Source of the DNA: Nemertoderma westbladi
Taxonomy: Eukaryota > Xenacoelomorpha > Nemertodermatida > Nemertodermatidae
Assembly: GCA_032718475.1 (NCBI GenBank)
Contig: JAUCBJ010007162.1
Coordinates: 92,806 to 156,805, forward strand
Length of the DNA: 64,000 nt
Reading direction: 5' to 3'
Made by a program: the position numbers and the translations under genes. Under the pieces are notes generated by a model that saw only the letters and a program-made list of their open reading frames with translations, was not told where the DNA came from and ran no database searches. Below, piece by piece: positions 25,032-38,279 of this stretch; the first letter of the stretch is position 1; every line of letters starts with the position of its first letter.

Positions 25032-26983
25032 ATGCGTCTCAAGAAAGTCATGGGCTGTCCACCATGCTTATTCACTCCATGAGGCTGCCAAAGTACAAGA
25101 TTATGCACTGGCTGGTCCTCACGGCGAACGCAATATCCTGCAAAGCGGAGGCGATTTTGTTCTAGTGTCAGCTTGGGGGAACCAATGAGACACCTCCAAT
25201 GTTATATAGTGTCTGGTTGGACATGTGTGCATTGTACTTGACACAATGAACCCGGCGTAGCATTCTTGTGAATGTGCCATCCAGAGATTTGGTGTCCTCA
25301 GCAGTTAGAGCCCAGCATGGACTCCCGTAGAGGAGTACTGGAACTACTGCTGCTGTAAATAATCGGACCTTAAGTATGCGATTAATTCTCGGTGACTTCC
25401 AAATCCTGGAAAGCCTATTCAAGGCAGCCCATGCCTTTCCCTTACGTATTCGAAGGTCCTCACCTGACTTCCGGATCCATGATCCCAGGTAACAGAAGTC
25501 GTCCACATGCTCAAGCATACCATCCTTTGAGCTTATGCTCATCCGATCAGAGACTTGCTGAGGACTTTCAAAGTTAACTGTCAGAATTTTGGTCTTTCTG
25601 GAGTTAATAAAAAGACCAACACTAGAAGCAGCATGTTCTAATGAGCTGAGGAGCCGTTGGGCTCCCTCTAATGATTCTGAGAGTACTCCTAAGTCATCAG
25701 CAAAGTCTAGATCAGTTAGGTACTTGGCAGTATTTCCTCGACTTCTGGAGCCAGTAGGTGGAGTTATCATCACCCCATCATCATTATAATGATCTAAGGA
25801 CATGCGTAGAACATAGTCAACCACAATAATGAACAAGAATGGTGCAAGTGTGTCTCCTTGGAGGACGCCCCATAACACTTCAAATGGTTCTGTGTCACCA
25901 TCAACAGTAGACACAAATGTTGTCGAACCATCAGTGGCTGGCCACGAGAAAAGGGACCTTATGTCACCGGAGGTCGATTTTGAGTTATTAGGCCTATGAG
26001 ATGCAGAATTTTCCAGAGATTTTAACAAAAAAAACGGTGTCGCAATATCTATTTCCAAAAAAAAGTTATAGCGACTTATGTGAAGGTGAATCGGGTAGCA
26101 AAAAATTTTTTATTAATAGCGGTTATAATAAGCGGTTATTAAAAAAAATTTAAAATATTAATAATATCATTGCAATTCTTACTATATAGTTAGGCAGCTC
26201 AAAGTTATTCGGCATTTTATACAACTTTTAACAATTTGAAACTATTAATATTGTTCATGAACTAAAACTTATAAAAAAATTTTTGCAAAATTTTCAAAAA
26301 AACATGTAACCAAAAAATTTTTTTTTTATTTAAAATTTTTTTAACAAAATTTAAAATTATTTGTATTTTGAATTTTTTATTGGGATTACAAAATTTCAGA
26401 ACTAACGATGAGAAATTAAGAAAATGATAGCTATATTGCATTTAAAAAATAACTGTAGGCCTACAGTACCTACATATTACAGTAGTAGAATTTATTTCAG
26501 TCCTAAATTCAGACATGAAAACCCTAAAACAGTGGGATATAGAATACTGCAACATGTTATATTGCTTCCTGTAATTAGTTATTTCCTAGGTATATTGAAT
26601 ATCCGAACCAATTTGAATTTCCCTCATCGTTTTATACATTTCTAAATTGATAATCCAATTAAATTTGTCCAAAAATAGAGGGAAACTTTAAACGCGATTA
26701 TCTCAGAATCAGGTTTTGCGACATAAGGTCCCTTTTCTCGTGGCCAGATACTGATCTGATTGCTGCAATAATTTCATCAGGAATCCCATATAATGAAAGT
26801 ATGCTGAACATACGTGAGCGAGAGACTGAATCAAAGGCCTTGAAGAAGTCAACAAAGATAACAGCCAGATGCCTGTCTTTCTTTTTTGATAATTCTTCAA
26901 TTATCCTTCTAAGTGCCAAAATGGGCTCCATGGTCCCACGACCTGATGCGATTTAATAGAATCCTATTGTATAGCTTTGCAGC
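25032..26983 (-). mobile_element. LINE family A, copy 2, split by an 810-bp insertion
   Basis: The matching parts are 25032-25930 (C-terminal RT, FADDLGVLSESLEG intact) and 26748-26983 (around FVDFFKAFDSV). The insertion at 25938-26747 interrupts the RT between TVDGDT-side and IRSVY-side sequence. The copy lacks the true 3' end and is cut at 26983. It also carries a 50-bp deletion at about 26943, between CCT repeats that flank the missing segment in the copy at 12224-13974. It is non-functional. Confidence 0.85.
25938..26747. mobile_element. TIR element, 810 bp, 28-bp perfect ends
   Basis: 25938-25965 (CTGGCCACGAGAAAAGGG...) and 26720-26747 are exact reverse complements over 28 bases. The interior is very AT-rich with no ORF, so this is a non-autonomous DNA transposon. 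Target-site bases are unclear because the left LINE junction has diverged. Confidence 0.85.
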
Positions 26984-27125
26984 TGTCTTAAGGCAACAGT
27001 CTTAAGGCTTTGTCTTAAGGCAACAGCCCCTCAGCCAAGATAGAGGAGTCTTCGGGTTACGTTCAGCGATAACTTTACATTATTCTGAGTTAAATAATAA
27101 GAAATTATTTAGGCGACTGACTGAC

Positions 27126-27291
27126 CTTAACATTGACCGGTCTGTATGTGTCCCGGTGGACGGTCAGAACGTCCATACTCTTGGACGGCGGTCTGTAGAC
27201 TCCCATATCAGGTTTTAGTGGATCCGGTGGCGGAAATTTATTGACGTCATGGCCATGGTACTCACTTCGCTGCGTGGACTGGTAATGTTGT
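27126..27291 (-). CDS. Host gene, internal exon (SAXO-like, tentative)
   Basis: A strong acceptor (GTTTATTTTGCAG|ACAACATT) and a consensus donor (GTTAAG|GTCAGT) define 166 bp. It enters with one base completing a split codon and ends in phase 0, matching its neighbours. It encodes QSTQRSEYHGHDVNKFPPPD, then KPDMGVYRPPSK and VLTVHRDTYRPVNVK. The ST..SEY and HRDTYRP patterns are Tyr/Pro modules like those of microtubule-inner or axonemal proteins. The ORF stays open a few codons into the intron. Confidence 0.8.
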
Positions 27292-27510
27292 CTGCAAAAT
27301 AAACATGTAAAAATGGTAAAATCGTGTTGCAAATTCAGCATCTAAAAGTTGACAAAAAAGTTTTTGTAAAATAGAACAAAATCATTTTACTTCGCCCGAT
27401 AAATAAAAAAAATACTTTTAGCATTTCTAACATTGATGTAAGTGCACAGTACAAAACAGTATGACTACTTTTTGTACCCGTTTCACAGGCAAAAATACAC
27501 CCGTACGGAA

Positions 27511-27548
27511 TGCCCCCCCCCCCCCCCCCCCCCCCCCACCCCCCCCCA
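27511..27548. repeat. Poly-C tract in a 448-bp intron
   Basis: A C run with one A, inside the intron between exons 27126-27291 and 27740-27957. It makes the glycine run of a spurious minus-strand ORF. Confidence 0.95.
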
Positions 27549-27739
27549 ACAAGAGCATTTTCACCCCAGATTTCGAGTCCGAAACCCAAATTAAAACTAG
27601 CATGTAACCCTAACCGTAAGTCATGAGGCTCTAATCTAAGAAATTTTTTTAATGATAATTTTTTTTCTAACAAAATTGATTCGCCTAGGACAGCGCTGTA
27701 CCGAGACCACCATTTACTCATATTAAGGCCAACATATAC

Positions 27740-27957
27740 TGTTGTCCGCATACTTTATGGACTGTTCGTACATCTAATGCCACTAACTCCAGATCGTAGT
27801 CGATGTTGATGTTGTCTGGAATTGGGAGTTTTTGCGCTCGAGGTCTCGCTCCATCGTAATATGGGTAGTCGTGCGTGTATTGGGTCTCACCATGGAAACC
27901 ATCTCGTTTGTCATTGGACCTCTTGATAACGGGAGCCTGATTTTCTGCTGGAAAGGC
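27740..27957 (-). CDS. Host gene, first exon visible in the window
   Basis: The acceptor is TATTATTCAG|GCCTTTCC. Reading GCC as codon one gives 72 open codons plus two bases, ending at ACA|GTATAT; that donor, and not the nearer AAA|GTATGC, keeps phase with the next exon. It encodes NDKRDGFHGETQYTHDYPYY, then RPRAQKLPIPDN. There is no initiator Met, so coding continues upstream, right of this exon. Between here and 64000 there is only satellite and mobile DNA, so the upstream exon lies outside the window. Confidence 0.75.
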
Positions 27958-28052
27958 CTGAATAATATATTACACCGGCATGGTAGATAATTATAGGATA
28001 ATTTACAGAATTTACAACATTATGGTTGTGACGTTGTAAATAATTATCGTGA

Positions 28053-28850
28053 GGGTTGTAACCTCTTTACTAACTTACAATCTTGTAACCTCTTTACTAA
28101 CTTACAATCTTGTAACCTCTTTATTAACTTACATTCTTGTAACCTCTTTACTAACTTACATCCTTGTAACCTCTGTAGTCCATATGGGTTGTAACGTCTT
28201 TACTAACTTACATTCTTGTAACCTCTTTACTAACTTACATCCTTGTAACCTCTGTAGTCCATATGGGTTGTAACGTCTTTACTAACTTACATTCTTGTAA
28301 CCTCTTTACTAACTTACAATCTTGTAACCTCTTTATTAACTTACATCCTTGTAACCTCTGTAGTCCATATGGGTTGTAACCTCTTTATTAACTTACATTC
28401 TTGTAACCTCTGTAGTCCATATGGGTTGTAACCTCTTTATTAACTTACATTCTTGTAACCTCTGTAGTCCATATGGGTTGTAACCTCTTTACTAACTTAC
28501 AATCTTGTAACCTCTTTACTAACTTACAATCTTGTAACCTCTTTATTAACTTACATCCTTGTAACCTCTGTAGTCCATATGGGTTGTAACCTCTTTATTA
28601 ACTTACATTCTTGTAACCTCTGTAGTCCATATGGGTTGTAACCTCTTTACTAACTTACAATCTTGTAACCTCTTTACTAACTTACAATCTTGTAACCTCT
28701 TTATTAACTTACATTCTTGTAACCTCTGTAGTCCATATGGGTTGTAACCTCTTTACTAACTTACAATCTTGTAACCTCTTTACTAACTTACAATCTTGTA
28801 ACCTCTTTACTAACTTACATTCTTGTAACCTCTGTAGTCCATATGGGTTT
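28053..28850. repeat. Satellite, first block
   Basis: Built from a 27-bp monomer A (TTGTAACCTCTTTACTAACT then TACATCC, with T/C/A variants at the end and ATTAAC for ACTAAC) and a 25-bp monomer B (TTGTAACCTCTGTAGTCCAT then ATGGG). A and B share the first 11 bases, and monomer order is irregular in this block. Confidence 0.97.
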
Positions 28851-28868
28851 TAAGGCATATGGCATATG

Positions 28869-29493
28869 GCATGTGGACGACTTCTGTTACCTGGGATCTT
28901 GGATCCGGAAGTCAGGTGAGGACCTTCGAATAAGTAAGGGAAAGGCATGGGCAGCCTTGAATAGGCTTTCCAGGATTTGGAAGTCACCGAGAATTAATCG
29001 GAAACTTAAGGTCCGATTATTTAGAGCAGCAGTAGTTCCAGTACTGCTCTACGGGAGTCCATGCTGGGCTCTAACTGCTGAGGACACCAAATCTCTGGAT
29101 GGCACATTCACAAGAATGCTACGCCGGGTTCATTGTGTCAAGTACAATGCACACATCTCCAACCAGACACTATATAACATTGGAGGTGTCTCATTGGTTC
29201 CCCCAAGCTTGACACTAGAACAAAATCGCCTCCGCTTTGCTGGACATTGCTTTCGCCATGAGGACCAGCCAGTGCATAATCTTGTACTTTGGCAGCCTCA
29301 TGGAGTGAATAAGCATGGTGGACAGCCCATGACTTTCTTGAGACGCATCTTAAAGGACACTGGCCTTAAAGATGCGGATGATCTAGCAAATGTCATGGGT
29401 GATAGGGAGTTGTGGCGGTGCAATTTTGTTGACAAGCCGGCACAGCATTCTTAAAAATGCAGCTGCAATGCAGCATGCCGATCCTAGTAGTAG
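28869..29493 (+). mobile_element. LINE family A fragment inside the satellite
   Basis: Matches the 3' part of the copy at 12224-13974: HVDDFCYLGSWIRKSGEDL through GDRELWRCNFVDKPAQHS, then a 3' untranslated end and a TAGTAGTAG tail. The right flank resumes TAGTCCATATGGGTT, the same bases found before the insert, consistent with target duplication in monomer B. About 18 bases of filler (AAGGCATATGGCATATGG) precede the LINE 5' break. It is 5'-truncated and non-functional. Confidence 0.9.
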
Positions 29494-31399
29494 TAGTCCA
29501 TATGGGTTGTAACCTCTTTACTAACTTACAATCTTGTAACCTCTGTAGTCCATATGGGTTGTAACCTCTTTACTAACTTACATTCTTGTAACCTCTTTAC
29601 TAACTTACAATCTTGTAACCTCTTTATTAACTTACAATCTTGTAACCTCTTTATTAACTTACAATCTTGTAACCTCTTTATTAACTTACATTCTTGTAAC
29701 CTCTGTAGTCCATATGGGTTGTAACCTCTATACTAACTTACAATCTTGTAACCTCTTTACTAACTTACAATCTTGTAACGTCTTTATTAACTTACATTCT
29801 TGTAACCTCTGTATAGTCCATATGGGTTGTAACCTCTTTACTAACTTACATTCTTGTAACCTCTTTACTAACTTACAATCTTGTAACCTCTTTATTAACT
29901 TACAATCTTGTAACCTCTTTATTAACTTACATTCTTGTAACCTCTGTAGTCCATATGGGTTGTAACCTCTATACTAACTTACAATCTTGTAACCTCTTTA
30001 CTAACTTACAATCTTGTAACGTCTTTATTAACTTACATTCTTGTAACCTCTGTATAGTCCATATGGGTTGTAACCTCTTTACTAACTTACATTCTTGTAA
30101 CCTCTTTACTAACTTACAATCTTGTAACCTCTTTACTAACTTACAATCTTGTAACCTCTTTATTAACTTACATTCTTGTAACCTCTGTATAGTCCATATG
30201 GGTTGTAACCTCTTTACTAACTTACATTCTTGTAACCTCTTTACTAACTTACAATCTTCTAACCTCTTTACTAACTTACATCCTTGTAACCTCTGTAGTC
30301 CATATGGGTTGTAACCTCTTTATTAACTTACATTCTTGTAACCTCTGTAGTCCATATGGGTTGTAACGTCTTTACTAACTTACATTCTTGTAACCTCTGT
30401 AGTCCATATGGGTTTTAACCTCTTTACTAACTTACAATCTTGTAACCTCTGTAGTCCATATGGGTTGTAACCTCTTTACTAAATTACATTCTTGTAACCT
30501 CTGTAGTCCATATGGGTTGTAACCTCTTTACTAACTTACATTCTTGTAACCTCTGTAGTCCATATGGGTTGTAACCTCTTTACTAACTTACATTCTTGTA
30601 ACCTCTGTAGCCCGTTTGGGTTATAACCTCTTTACTAACTTACATTCTTGTAACCTTTGTAGTCCATATGGGTTGTAACCTCTTTACTAACTTACAATCT
30701 TGTAACCTCTTTACTAACTTACATTCTTGTAACCTCTTTACTAACTTACAATCTTGTAACCTCTTTATTAACTTACAATCTTGTAACCTCTTTATTAACT
30801 TACAATCTTGTAACCTCTTTACTAACTTACAATATTGTAACCTCTTTATTAACTTACATTCTTGTAACCTCTGTAGTCCATATGGGTTGTAACCTCTTTA
30901 CTAACTTACATTCTTGTAACCTCTGTAGTCCATATGGGTTGTAACCTCTTTACTAACTTACATTCTTGTAACCTCTGTAGTCCATATGGGTTGTAACCTC
31001 TTTACTAACTTACAATATTGTAACCTCTTTACTAACTTACATCCTTGTAACCTCTGTAGTCCATATGGGTTGTAACCTCTTTACTAACTTACAATCTTGT
31101 AACCTCTTTACTAACTTACATTCTTGTAACCTCTGTAGCCCGTTTGGGTTGTAACCCCTTTACTAACTTACATTCTTGTAACCTCTGTAGTCCATATGGG
31201 TTGTAACCTCTTTACTAAATTACATTCTTGTAACCTCTGTAGTCCATATGGGTTGTAACCTCTTTACTAACTTACATTCTTGTAACCTCTGTAGTCCATA
31301 TGGGTTGTAACCTCTTTACTAACTTACATTCTTGTAACCTCTGTAGCCCGTTTGGGTTATAACCTCTTTACTAACTTACATTCTTGTAACCTTTGTAGT

Positions 31400-34300
31400 C
31401 CATATGGGTTGTAACCTCTTTACTAACTTACAATCTTGTAACCTCTTTATTAACTTACATTCTTGTAACCTCTGTAGCCTGTTTGGGTTATAACCTCTTT
31501 ACTAACTTACATTCTTGTAACCTTTGTAGTCCATATGGGTTGTAACCTCTTTACTAACTTACATTCTTGTAACCTCTGTAGTCCATATGGGTTGTAACCT
31601 CTTTACTAACTTACAATCTTGTAACCTCTTTACTAACTTACAATCTTGTAACCTCTTTATTAACTTACATTCTTGTAACCTCTGTAGTCCATATGGGTTG
31701 TAACGTCTTTACTAACTTACATTCTTGTAACCTCTGTAGTCCATATGGGTTTTAACCTCTTTACTAACTTACAATCTTGTAACCTCTGTAGTCCATATGG
31801 GTTGTAACCTCTTTACTAACTAACTTACATTCTTGTAACCTCTTTACTAACTTACAATCTTGTAACCTCTTTATTAACTTACAATCTTGTAACCTCTTCA
31901 CTTCTATTCTTGTAATCTCTGTAGTCCATATGGGTTGTAACCTCTTTACTAACTTACATTCTTGTAACCTCTTTACTAACTTACAATCTTGTAACCTCTT
32001 TATTAACTTACAATCTTGTAACCTCTTTATTAACTTACAATCTTGTAACCTCTTTACTAACTTACATTCTTGTAACCTCTTTACTAACTTACAATCTTGT
32101 AACCTCTTTATTAACTTACATTCTTGTAACCTCTGTAGTCCATATGGGTTGTAACGTCTTTACTAACTTACATTCTTGTAACCTCTGTAGTCCATATGGG
32201 TTTTAACCTCTTTACTAACTTACAATCTTGTAACCTCTTTACTAACTTACAATCTTGTAACCTCTTTATTAACTTACATTCTTGTAACCTCTGTATAGTC
32301 CATATGGGTTGTAACCTCTTTACTAACTTACATTCTTGTAACCTCTTTACTAACTTACAATCTTGTAACCTCTTTATTAACTTACATTCTTGTAACCTCT
32401 GTAGTCCATATGGGTTGTAACCTCTTTACTAACTTACATTCTTGTAACCTCTTTACTAACTTACAATCTTGTAACCTCTTTATTAACTTACAATCTTGTA
32501 ACCTCTTTATTAACTTACAATCTATTAACCTCTTTACTAACTTACAATCTTGTAACATCTTTATTAACTTACATTCTTGTAACCTCTGTAGTCCATATGG
32601 GTTGTAACCTCTTTAGTAACTTACATCCTTGTAACCTCTGTAGTCCATATGGGTTGTAACCTCTTTACAAACTTACAATCTTGTAACCTCTTTATTAACT
32701 TACATTCTTGTAACCTCTGTAGTCCATATGGGTTGTAACCTCTTTACTAACTTACATTCTTGTAACCTCTGTAGTCCATATGGGTTGTAACCTCTTTACT
32801 AACTTACATTCTTGTAAACTCTGTAGTCCATATGGGTTGTAACCTCTTTACTAACTTACAATCTTGTAACCTCTTTACTAACTTACATCCTTGTAACCTC
32901 TGTAGTCCATATGGGTTGTAACCTCTTTACTAACTTACAATCTTGTAACCTCTTTACTAACTTACATTCTTGTAACCTCTGTAGCCCGTTTGGTTTGTAA
33001 CCTCTTTACTAACTTACATTCTTGTAACCTCTGTAGTCCATATGGGTTGTAACCTCTTTACTAACTTACATTCTTGTAACCTCTGTAGTCCGTATGGGTT
33101 GTAACCTCTTTACTAACTTACATTCTTGTAACCTCTTTACTAACTTACAATCTTGTAACCTCTTTATTAACTTACATTCTTGTAACCTCTGTAGTCCATA
33201 TGGGTTGTAACCTCTTTACTAACTTACATTCTTGTAACCTCTTTACTAACTTACAATCTTGTAACCTCTTTATTAACTTACAATCTTGTAACCTCTTTAT
33301 TAACTTACAATCTATTAACCTCTTTACTAACTTACATTCTTGTAACCTCTGTAGCCCGTTTGGGTTATAACCTCTTTACTAACTTACATTCTTGTAACCT
33401 TTGTAGTCCATATGGGTTGTAACCTCTTTACTAACTTACAATCTTGTAACCTCTTTATTAACTTACATTCTTGTAACCTCTGTAGCCCGTTTGGGTTATA
33501 ACCTCTTTACTAACTTACATTCTTGTAACCTTTGTAGTCCATATGGGTTGTAACCTCTTTACTAACTTACATTCTTGTAACCTCTGTAGTCCATATGGGT
33601 TGTAACCTCTTTACTAACTTACAATCTTGTAACCTCTTTACTAACTTACAATCTTGTAACCTCTTTATTAACTTACATTCTTGTAACCTCTGTAGTCCAT
33701 ATGGGTTGTAACGTCTTTACTAACTTACATTCTTGTAACCTCTGTAGTCCATATGGGTTTTAACCTCTTTACTAACTTACAATCTTGTAACCTCTGTAGT
33801 CCATATGGGTTGTAACCTCTTTACTAACTTACAATCTTGTAACCTCTGTAGTCCATATGGGTTGTAACCTCTTTACTAACTTACATTCTTGTAACCTCTT
33901 TACTAACTTACAATCTTGTAACCTCTTTATTAACTTACAATCTTGTAACCTCTTTATTAACTTACAATCTTGTAACCTCTTTACTAACTTACATTCTTGT
34001 AACCTCTTTACTAACTTACAATCTTGTAACCTCTTTATTAACTTACATTCTTGTAACCTCTGTAGTCCATATGGGTTGTAACGTCTTTACTAACTTACAT
34101 TCTTGTAACCTCTGTAGTCCATATGGGTTTTAACCTCTTTACTAACTTACAATCTTGTAACCTCTTTACTAACTTACAATCTTGTAACCTCTTTATTAAC
34201 TTACATTCTTGTAACCTCTGTATAGTCCATATGGGTTGTAACCTCTTTACTAACTTACATTCTTGTAACCTCTTTACTAACTTACAATCTTGTAACCTCT

Positions 34301-35330
34301 TTATTAACTTACATTCTTGTAACCTCTGTAGTCCATATGGGTTGTAACCTCTTTACTAACTTACATTCTTGTAACCTCTTTACTAACTTACAATCTTGTA
34401 ACCTCTTTATTAACTTACAATCTTGTAACCTCTTTATTAACTTACAATCTATTAACCTCTTTACTAACTTACAATCTTGTAACATCTTTATTAACTTACA
34501 TTCTTGTAACCTCTGTAGTCCATATGGGTTGTAACCTCTTTACTAACTTACATCCTTGTAACCTCTGTAGTCCATATGGGTTGTAACCTCTTTACAAACT
34601 TACAATCTTGTAACCTCTTTATTAACTTACATTCTTGTAACCTCTGTAGTCCATATGGGTTGTAACCTCTTTACTAACTTACATTCTTGTAACCTCTGTA
34701 GTCCATATGGGTTGTAACCTCTTTACTAACTTACATTCTTGTAAACTCTGTAGTCCATATGGGTTGTAACCTCTTTACTAACTTACAATCTTGTAACCTC
34801 TTTACTAACTTACATCCTTGTAACCTCTGTAGTCCATATGGGTTGTAACCTCTTTACTAACTTACAATCTTGTAACCTCTTTACTAACTTACATTCTTGT
34901 AACCTCTGTAGCCCGTTTGGTTTGTAACCTCTTTACTAACTTACATTCTTGTAACCTCTGTAGTCCATATGGGTTGTAACCTCTTTACTAACTTACATTC
35001 TTGTAACCTCTGTAGTCCGTATGGGTTGTAACCTCTTTACTAACTTACATTCTTGTAACCTCTTTACTAACTTACAATCTTGTAACATCTTTATTAACTT
35101 ACATTCTTGTAACCTCTGTAGTCCATATGGGTTGTAACCTCTTTACTAACTTACATTCTTGTAACCTCTTTACTAACTTACAATCTTGTAACCTCTTTAT
35201 TAACTTACAATCTTGTAACCTCTTTATTAACTTACAATCTATTAACCTCTTTACTAACTTACAATCTTGTAACATCTTTACTAACTTACATTCTTGTAAC
35301 CTCTGTAGTCCATATGGGTTGTAACCTCTT
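31400..35330. repeat. Higher-order satellite duplication of about 1.93 kb
   Basis: Monomer order and point variants at about 31930-33350 recur exactly 1927 bp later (for example 31930/33857, 32196/34123, 32410/34337). An 81-bp difference (three A monomers) shifts the offset to about 2008 at the left side. A shorter repeat of the same block starts at 35127. Confidence 0.8.
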
Positions 35331-38279
35331 TACTAACTTACATTCTTGTAACCTCTGTAGTCCATATGGGTTGTAACCTCTTTACTAACTTACAATCTTG
35401 TAACCTCTTTATTAACTTACATTCTTGTAACCTCTGTAGCCCGTTTGGGTTGTAACCTCTTTACTAACTTACATTCTTGTAACCTTTGTAGTCCATATGG
35501 GTTGTAACCTCTTTACTAACTTACATTCTTGTAACCTCTGTAGTCCATATGGGTTGTAACCTCTTTACTAACTTACAATCTTGTAACCTCTTTACTAACT
35601 TACATCCTTGTAACCTCTGTAGTCCATATTGGTTGTAACCTCTTTACTAACTTACAATCTTGTAACCTCTTTACTAACTTACTATCTTGTAACCTCTTTA
35701 CTAACTTACATTCTTGTAACCTCTGTAGTCCATATGGGTTGTAACCTCTTTACTAACTTACATCCTTGTAACCTCTGTAGCCCGTTTGGGTTGTAACCTC
35801 TTTATTAACTTACATTCTTGTAACCTCTGTAGTCCATATGGGTTGTAACCTCTTTACTAACTTACATCCTTGTAACCTCTGTAGTCCGTATGGGTTGTAA
35901 CCTCTTTATTAACTTACATTCTTGTAACCTCTGTAGTCCATATGGGTTGTAACCTCTTTACTAACTTACAATCTTGTAACCTCTGTAGTCCGTATGGGTT
36001 GTAACCTCTTTACTAACTTACATTCTTGTAACCTCTGTAGTCCATATGGGTTGTAACCTCTTTACTAACTTACATTCTTGTAACCTCTGTAGTCCATTTG
36101 GGTTGTAACCTCTTTACTAACTTACATCCTTGTAACCTCTGTAGTCCATATGGGTTGTAACCTCTTTACTAACTTACATCCTTGTAACCTCTGTAGTCCG
36201 TATGGGTTGTAACCTCTTTATTAACTTACATTCTTGTAACCTCTGTAGTCCATATGGGTTGTAACCTCTTTACTAACTTACAATCTTGTAACCTCTGTAG
36301 TCCGTATGGGTTGTAACCTCTTTACTAACTTACATTCTTGTAACCTCTGTAGTCCATATGGGTTGTAACCTCTTTACTAACTTACATTCTTGTAACCTCT
36401 GTAGTCCATTTGGGTTGTAACCTCTTTACTAACTTACATTCTTGTAACCTCTGTAGTCCGTATGGGTTGTAACCTCTTTACTAACTTACATCCTTGTAAC
36501 CTCTGTAGCCCGTTTGGGTTGTAACCTCTTTATTAACTTACATTCTTGTAACCTCTGTAGTCCATATGGGTTGTAACCTCTTTACTAACTTACATTCTTG
36601 TAACCTCTGTAGCCCGTTTGGTTTGTAACCTCTTTATTAACTTACATTATTGTAACCTCTGTAGTCCATATGGGTTGTAACCTCTTTACTAACTTACATC
36701 CTTGTAACCTCTGTAGCCCGGATGGGTTGTAACCTCTTTATTAACTTACATTCTTGTAACCTCTGTAGTCCATATGGGTTGTAACCTCTTTACTAACTTA
36801 CATCCTTGTAACCTCTGTAGTCCGTATGGGTTGTAACCTCTTTACTAACTTACATCCTTGTAATCTTTGTAATCCGTATGGGTTGTAACCTCTTTACTAA
36901 CTTACATCCTTGTAACCTCTGTAGTCCATATGGGTTGTAACCTCTTTACTAACTTACATCCTTGTAACCTCTGTAGTCCATATGGGTTGTAACCTCTTTA
37001 CTAACTTACATTCTTGTAACCTCTGTAGTCCGTATGGGTTGTAACCTCTTTATTAACTTACATTCTTGTAACCTCTGTAGCCCGTTTGGGTTGTAACCTC
37101 TTTACTAACTTACATTCTTGTAACCTCTGTAGTCCGTATGGGTTGTAACCTCTTTACTAACTTACATTCTTGTAACCTCTGTAGTCCATATGGGTTGTAA
37201 CCTCTTTACTAACTTACATTCTTGTAACCTCTGTAGTCCGTATGGGTTGTAACCTCTTTATTAACTTACATTCTTGTAACCTCTGTAGCCCGTTTGGGTT
37301 GTAACCTCTTTACTAACTTACATTCTTGTAACCTCTGTAGTCCGTATGGGTTGTAACCTCTTTACTAACTTACATCCTTGTAACCTCTGTAGCCCGTTTG
37401 GGTTGTAACCTCTTTATTAATTTACATTCTTGTAACCTCTGTAGTCCATATGGGTTGTAACCTCTTTACTAACTTACATTCTTGTAACCTCTGTAGCCCG
37501 TTTGGTTTGTAACCTCTTTATTAACTTACATTATTGTAACCTCTGTAGTCCATATGGGTTGTAACCTCTTTACTAACTTACATCCTTGTAACCTCTGTAG
37601 TCCATATGTGTTGTAACCTCTTTACTAACTTACATCCTTGTAACCTCTGTAGTCCATATGTGTTGTAACCTCTTTACTAACTTACATCCTTGTAACCTCT
37701 GTAGCCCGGATGGGTTGTAACCTCTTTATTAACTTACATTCTTGTAACCTCTGTAGTCCATATGGGTTGTAACCTCTTTACTAACTTACATCCTTGTAAC
37801 CTCTGTAGTCCGTATGGGTTGTAACCTCTTTACTAACTTACATCCTTGTAATCTCTGTAATCCGTATGGGTTGTAACCTCTTTACTAACTTACATCCTTG
37901 TAACCTCTGTAGTCCATATGGGTTGTAACCTCTTTACTAACTTACATCCTTGTAACCTCTGTAGTCCATATGGGTTGTAACCTCTTTACTAACTTACATT
38001 CTTGTAACCTCTGTAGTCCGTATGGGTTGTAACCTCTTTACTAACTTACATCCTTGTAATCTCTGTAATCCGTATGGGTTGTAACCTCTTTACTAACTTA
38101 CATCCTTGTAACCTCTGTAGTCCATATGGGTTGTAACCTCTTTACTAACTTACATTCTTGTAACCTCTGTAGTCCGTATGGGTTGTAACCTCTTTACTAA
38201 CTTACATTCTTGTAACCTCTGTAGTCCGTATGGGTTGTAACCTCTTTACTAACTTACATTCTTGTAACCTCTGTAGTCC

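Noticed and set aside
27335-27751. 138-codon glycine-run ORF on the minus strand
   Set aside because: It reads through the poly-C tract and an intron; flanking exons with proper splice sites exclude it.
29714-35324. Cys-Asn-Leu-Phe repeat proteins in the satellite
   Set aside because: The 27-bp monomer equals nine codons, so frames stay open until a 25-bp monomer shifts them; variants accumulate without regard to codons.
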